A stretch of DNA of 64,000 nt, from assembly GCF_945859705.1 (NCBI RefSeq), contig NC_079136.1, positions 81,716,867 through 81,780,866 on the forward strand. The letters run 5' to 3'. The number at the start of each line of letters is the position of its first letter. Within the stretch, counting starts at the first letter, position 1. Position numbers and translations under genes: made by a program. This DNA is from Episyrphus balteatus. Lineage: Eukaryota; Arthropoda; Insecta; Diptera; Syrphidae. Below the pieces are notes generated by a model. That model was not told the DNA's origin. It did not search any database and saw nothing but the letters and a program-made list of their open reading frames with translations. Of this stretch, positions 59,311-64,000 are shown in pieces.

Positions 59311-62300
59311 TCGATAATTTTTTGAAAAATTCTCTAAATCTGGACCAATTTTTCTTAATTTTATTAGAAATCTCATTTAATTTTCGAATTAAGAATAATT
59401 TAATCTTTGACCCCAATCTGGACAAGTTTTTTCTAGGAACCCATCAAATTTCTCTTAATTTCTATTTCTTCTTATCGTTAAGAGAATAGACGTAAACTAT
59501 TTTATTTATCAGTGAAATTAAATCATAACTTTGTATGAACATTGAAAATACTTCCCAAAAACTCATTCCAATAAATATTCCAATCTGTGATGCCTTGAAT
59601 TTGTATTCTTCTGCAACGATGATTTCATTTAGATAAGCTTCATTCATGTCATGTCATGGCTTTGACTCGTGCCAAGAAATAAATAAAGCCTATGCATTGT
59701 CACAAAAACCACATCAAAAGACCATATAATGAGGCATGTTGATGATGATGATGAGCTTCAAGATACCCAACGTAGATAAGTTATACCTGTGTGCTCTCCT
59801 TTTGTGGTACAAAATATCAAAGAAAAACAATTATCCGATACAAGTGGTCGGTCAGCAATTATTGTTGTTTCACCATTTTCTGTATTTTTTTTTTCTCCTC
59901 AAAGTCGTCGACGAGCCTCTTTAAAAAATCCTTTTCCAGCCAGTCACAGGATGAATAGACAACAAGATGAAAAAAAGACATCAATTTGTTGAGTGTGTTA
60001 GTTTTTTTTTTTTCTATATCGAATAACGTTGGATGACTATTTAAGTAGGCAAATGGAACTAAAGCATAAAAGAGTAAACTGGGTCAACAAATGCAAATTG
60101 ACAACTATTAATGGACATACACCAGAACCATAGAGATGAGATAGAGCATAGAACTAAATCCTAGCACACAAATCGACTACTACCATGACGATGACAAGAG
60201 GGAAGAAAAAACTAAAAATCTCTGAACGAGAACTCACTGTGCAAAATAGTTTCCTGAGCAAGGACATCATGATGGATAAAACTGTTCTAACTATAAATGC
60301 TCTTAAACGGAGGATGTACGCTGACTGAGGTTCATCCATTGGCATATGGAAATAGTTATCCGTGTTTTTTGATACCCAGTTTATGAGGAAAAACATTATA
60401 TTTTAATACAAAGGGTGTAGTCTACGGCGAACGATGACGACCGTAAAAAAAAAACTCTACGACCGACGAGACCAACGCACCCCTTTCTCCCTCTCTATCA
60501 AAAAAGTATCTTTAGATCATTATTCATTCATCTCTAAATTCTATGTTTTCAGTAGTAACTTCCAGTTGAGGGTATGGGCCTTTCATCTTTTATTTATTTT
60601 GTCTTTTTTTTTCTGCTATCTTTTATTATTATTTTAGACCCCCGTTTCAAGGAAGAGTACTGTGCAAAGTTTTTGTTTTATGTCTGTGGTTGGTTTGACG
60701 GCATCTGTCTGTTTTTCTTTGTACATCTATCTTTTGTTCTATCTATACTATCTACCTTTTTTGTGTGTAGGTATAGCTTCCTCCTTTTTATCGGGTCAGG
60801 TTAACTGTGCCGTGTTAAATAATATTGTTTGAAGGAAAATTTGTATTTTGTTTTTCAAGTTAATCAACAAATTGCTACGAAAAGTAATTAAAACAATTTC
60901 CAAAGGACCATTCTTTCTCATAAAAAAAGATAAATATCTATCTTTATAAATAAAATGAAGATGAAGAAGAATAAAAACACTTATCTTGCTACGAGTTTTT
61001 TGAGTGTTTTAAATTAAACTCAAGTTGATCATTATAAATCGATAAATCCTACAAAAAAAAATCTGCCTTTTAAATTTTTTATTGAAATAGAAAGATACAA
61101 ATATAGATAAATAGATAGAAATGGTGGTGTATTGTTCAGAGGCTTCAGGGTTATTAGAAATTGATTGAGTTATCGCGGCGGGCGCACAGACGAAGAATCG
61201 ATATAGCTAGCTAACAGCACCCACCAGCAAATTGAATGAATCCTAAAGTGCATATTAAAAGTCCATTAGAAGCATGTGCCTTTAAATAATATTTGTTTAG
61301 AGCTTATGTACACCCAAGCACAGTCACATTGAACAAAAAAAAAAAAAACTATGAAAAAAATTAAGACAACAACAAAAAAAAGTATCTATAGAAGCTTTAT
61401 TGAAGGAAAATCCTCTTGATTGGATCAATTGTAATTGGAGACTTTGTGTGCCACACACTCAAATATGCGAATAACGCCCTTCCACATGCTCTAAAAAAAA
61501 AAAAAAGAAAAGAAAAAAAAAAAAACAAACTTAATTCGATTTAGGAAGCAAAAAAGTAGAAGAAAAAAAAATATTTCGATTTGCCTTATTACATATGCCC
61601 CTGTCAATGCAGAGGGACTTTTGTTATTGGACTGAAATTGAGTATCTAAACGTAAAAGATACACCAATTGACTTACTGACTTTTAGCCTGAGGCAAATGA
61701 TGATGTAGGTATCTCTTGTATTTGGTTGTCGTCGTTGTCGAGGGGTCAATAACATTTTTTTTTTTTTTTTTTATTGTAAGATATTTTGTTGTTGTTAGAT
61801 ATTATTAACTTTGTATTCCTTTTGCGGTGTTGTTTTTTTTTTTTTTTTTTTTTTGTTAAGATAGAAAAACGTGATCTCTAGTGGTGGCTTTAGGCCGGAC
61901 AAAATTATATTTGTGTGGTTTGTTTGGTTGAAAATTGGCAGTAAGTTTGTCACGTAACAGATGTTTCTTCATTTATTAAAGAATATTTTCTGACAAGGAT
62001 TCATTTGTTTTTCCATTTAGTATCTTCTGAGTTGGGTAAAAGTATCCAATTGAGTGATAAAGTGTTGGGTAGAAAAACATTAGTTTCACTTAATATTTTT
62101 TTATTGGTTTTATTATTTGTGAAATCATTAATTTTGTTTATTTGAAGATTAATCTTTCATTTTTTGGAGTTTAAATCAATGAATTTGACCAATGAAAAAG
62201 ATTTGAAATATTTCTTATTCGTAGGATATAGAATTTAGACAAAATATTTTTTTTTAACTTTATCAATTTTTCTCATAATTTTAAATATTTTTATATCTTA

Positions 62301-62356
62301 AATTCAAATAAAATGTATGTTTTATTTACTTGTTATCTTTTTTAATTTTTATAAAA
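59311..62356. other. non-coding stretch with simple repeats
   Basis: No exon is seen. A TATCTACC...TGTGTAG|GTATAG arrangement at 60750-60776 could be a weak recursive splice site (AG at 60769-60770). Poly-A/T runs lie at 61495-61523, 61757-61772 and 61830-61855. TTGTCGTCGTTGTCG lies near 61726. Confidence 0.45.
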
Positions 62357-63335
62357 TAAAATGCACGACTGGGTCGCACGAACTTGCTCTTGGAGTTAAA
62401 GTTGCTTAAATTTTTAAGACTTTTTATGTAGAAATTTGGAAAAAAAAATAAAATTCGTTTAAAAAAAAATAAAATAAAATCTGAAATTAAATTGCCCTCC
62501 AAAACAAGTATGCAGTTTTGATTGATATATTAACGTGCATTTTTAGAAAAAAAATTTTCAAAATCGTTAGAGCCGTTTTTTAAAAAAACAATTTTTTATA
62601 AATAATTTTTTGAAAAAAAAGTTAAAAAATAAAATTGTAATGCCATTTTGTAGAAATCACTAATCAACATCTAAAAACAAAATTTCAAAAAAATTCAATG
62701 TCCCGTTTTCGAAAATTTCATTTTTCAAAAAAAAATTTTCAAAATTTTTTTAAAAATCCAAAAATTATTTTTTTGGAAATTTTATTTTTGGTTTATATTT
62801 AAATTATATAAATGCTTCTTCACAAAAAGTTTCGTTGAAATCGAAGAAGTTTCGGAGATATTCGAATTTTAAAAAAACGGTTCTATGGCAGGTACCGTTA
62901 ATAATGATTTTCAAATAAAAAATTTTTCATTGAAATATAGACCTTAGCGTAAAACTAACATTTGAATTTTTTAAACAAAATCGTTGGAGCCGTTTTCGAG
63001 CTATTTTAATTTTACTAAAATCGGTATATGACAAGTACCGTTATTTTTGGTCCAAAAAAATTAATTCCAAAAACCCCTCTGGAGAGTCGCCAAATAACGC
63101 TACATACCAAGTTTGATATTAATCGGTCCATCCGTTTAGGCTGTAGCTCCTTATACAGACAGACAGACAGACAGACTGACAGACTGACAGACAGACAGAC
63201 AGACAGACAGACGGACTTCCGGGACCCACTTTTTTGGCATTGTCTACCATCGTAATGTCATGGAAAAATGTTATCTCAACTTTTTTTTTTTGTACGAATG
63301 CATAACTTGATATATAGTACCTATATCGCAAGTAA
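62357..63335 (+). mobile_element. dispersed 1 kb repeat family, copy C
   Basis: It begins TAAAATGCACGACTGGGTCG and continues CACGAACTTGCTCTT. It passes AAATCGTTAGAGCCGTTTTT, CTATGGCAGGTACCGTTAAT and CCATCCGTTTAGGCTGTAGC, then the GACA microsatellite, then GGGACCCACTTTTTTGGCAT and CATCGTAATGTCATGG. It ends CCTATATCGCAAGTAAAAAA. The same order is seen inverted in copy B (35683-36685), and the right half in copy A (2090-2455). There is no coding frame, no clear terminal inverted repeat and no target duplication. The superfamily is unknown to me. Confidence 0.8.
63156..63212. repeat. (GACA)n microsatellite inside copy C
   Basis: About fourteen GACA/GACT units are present. Copy B carries a short GACA tract at the same internal position and copy A a degenerate one, so the microsatellite is a built-in part of the family that has expanded here. 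The tract creates spurious threonine-aspartate and cysteine-leucine-serine frames. Confidence 0.9.
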
Positions 63336-63485
63336 AAAACCCTTAGGTATTGTTTTTTTTTTTATTACATATTTATTCACGCAAAATTTTTTTCGCATAA
63401 TTTTTTTCTTGTCAAAAATAATAGTTTTTTTTATTATTTGTTCACATTTTTTCACACTTTTACCTCGAAATTTGTTTTTCACCAA
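63336..63485. other. A/T-rich spacer
   Basis: There are only T-rich runs between copy C and the tandem array that follows. Confidence 0.4.
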
Positions 63486-64000
63486 GATAAGGTAATTCAA
63501 ATTTTGTATTTTTTCTTCAAAAATTTTTATTTTTTCTTCAAAATTTGTAATTTTATTCAAAGTTTGGAATTATTCATTTAAATTTAATTTTCTTCAAAAT
63601 TTTTAATTTTCTTCCCTAAAATTTGTAGGTAATTTTGTTAAAAATTTTTAATTTGCTTAAAAATTTGGAATTTTCTCCAAAATTTTCATTCCAAATTTTT
63701 AATTTGTTTCAAATTTTTATATTTTCTGCAAAATTTGTAATTTTCTTCAAAATTGTTAATTTTCTTCAAATGTTTATATTTTCTATAAAGTTTTTTATTT
63801 TCTTCAAAATATTTAAAGAACTTATAATTGTGTTAAAAAATTTGCAATGTTTTTATATATGTAATTCTCTTTGAAAATTGTCCAAAATCTTTAATTTTCT
63901 TCAAGCTTAGTTGAAAAATTGTAATTTTCTTCAATTTATTTTTCTTCAAAAATCGTATTTTTTTTTTCAAAATATTTAAATTATTTCAAAATTTCTTCAT
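63486..64000. repeat. degenerate TTCTTCAAAATTTTTAATTT tandem array, runs off the window
   Basis: A unit of about 20 bp, best written TTCTTCAAAATTTTTAATTT, is repeated some twenty times with much divergence (GTAATT, TTTATA and GGAATT variants) from about 63490 to the window end. The array's right edge is not in view. It supports long phenylalanine/isoleucine/lysine-rich frames on both strands that are not genes. Confidence 0.75.

Noticed and set aside
1..64000. tRNA, rRNA or known microRNA genes
   Set aside because: I looked for tRNA T-arm (GGTTCGAATCC-like) and common fly microRNA sequences by eye and found none. A covariance-model scan would be needed to exclude diverged ones.

Overview
The window looks like intron and intergenic DNA from a large, AT-rich insect genome, most likely a fly (Diptera). 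The evidence is: very low GC with many poly-A/T runs; CAA/TTG trinucleotide tracts; introns of 58 and 64 nt in one compact gene; an insect-type core promoter (TATA box 29 nt before a TCATTT initiator); AG|GTAAG sites inside non-coding DNA that resemble the recursive-splicing sites of long fly introns; and many short non-autonomous transposons. I cannot name the species. Almost every open frame in the window is chance or repeat-derived.

Only two coding loci are supported. On the + strand, 43012-43155 is a first coding exon (48 codons, phase-0 GTAAGT donor) behind a very AT-rich, probably long 5' leader. No later coding exon of it is recognised before the window ends, so its first coding intron is probably at least 20.8 kb. 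On the - strand, 54661-55355 is a complete three-exon gene for a 190-residue secreted protein that resembles the fly DUF1091/MD-2-like group. It has a TATA/Inr promoter and a poly(A) signal and appears nested, antisense, in that intron.

Upstream of the 43 kb exon, + strand recursive-splice-like motifs lie at 13252, 21443 and, less certainly, 29022. This suggests that a long + strand intron crosses the left half, either of the same gene (from an upstream promoter outside the window) or of another gene. Weaker candidates lie at 48028 and 60770.

The rest is mobile and repetitive DNA. From left to right: a decayed LINE reverse-transcriptase fragment (about 480-1260, -); a TTAA-flanked MITE (1456-1975) with a second copy at 35083-35421; a dispersed family of about 1 kb with three copies (2090, 35683 and 62357); an element with GGGGAGAGTGGGGC termini (8950-9871); a long inverted repeat (10149-11643); a 0.22 kb tandem duplication (15601-16043); two related CACTGGTC elements with 3-bp target duplications (16461-17359 and 29428-30059); a 21-bp TATCGATA-rich satellite (23395-24430); a nearly perfect 1.8 kb palindrome (31522-33346) followed by an ACGGGTGTGACAC MITE; an almost identical-armed inverted repeat (45017-46667); an 11-bp minisatellite with higher-order structure (56068-56566); and degenerate TCTTCAAAATTT repeats at the right edge. 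No rRNA, tRNA or CRISPR array was seen. If the + strand is transcribed through these introns, the long inverted repeats would fold into double-stranded RNA. That is the most unusual feature of the window.
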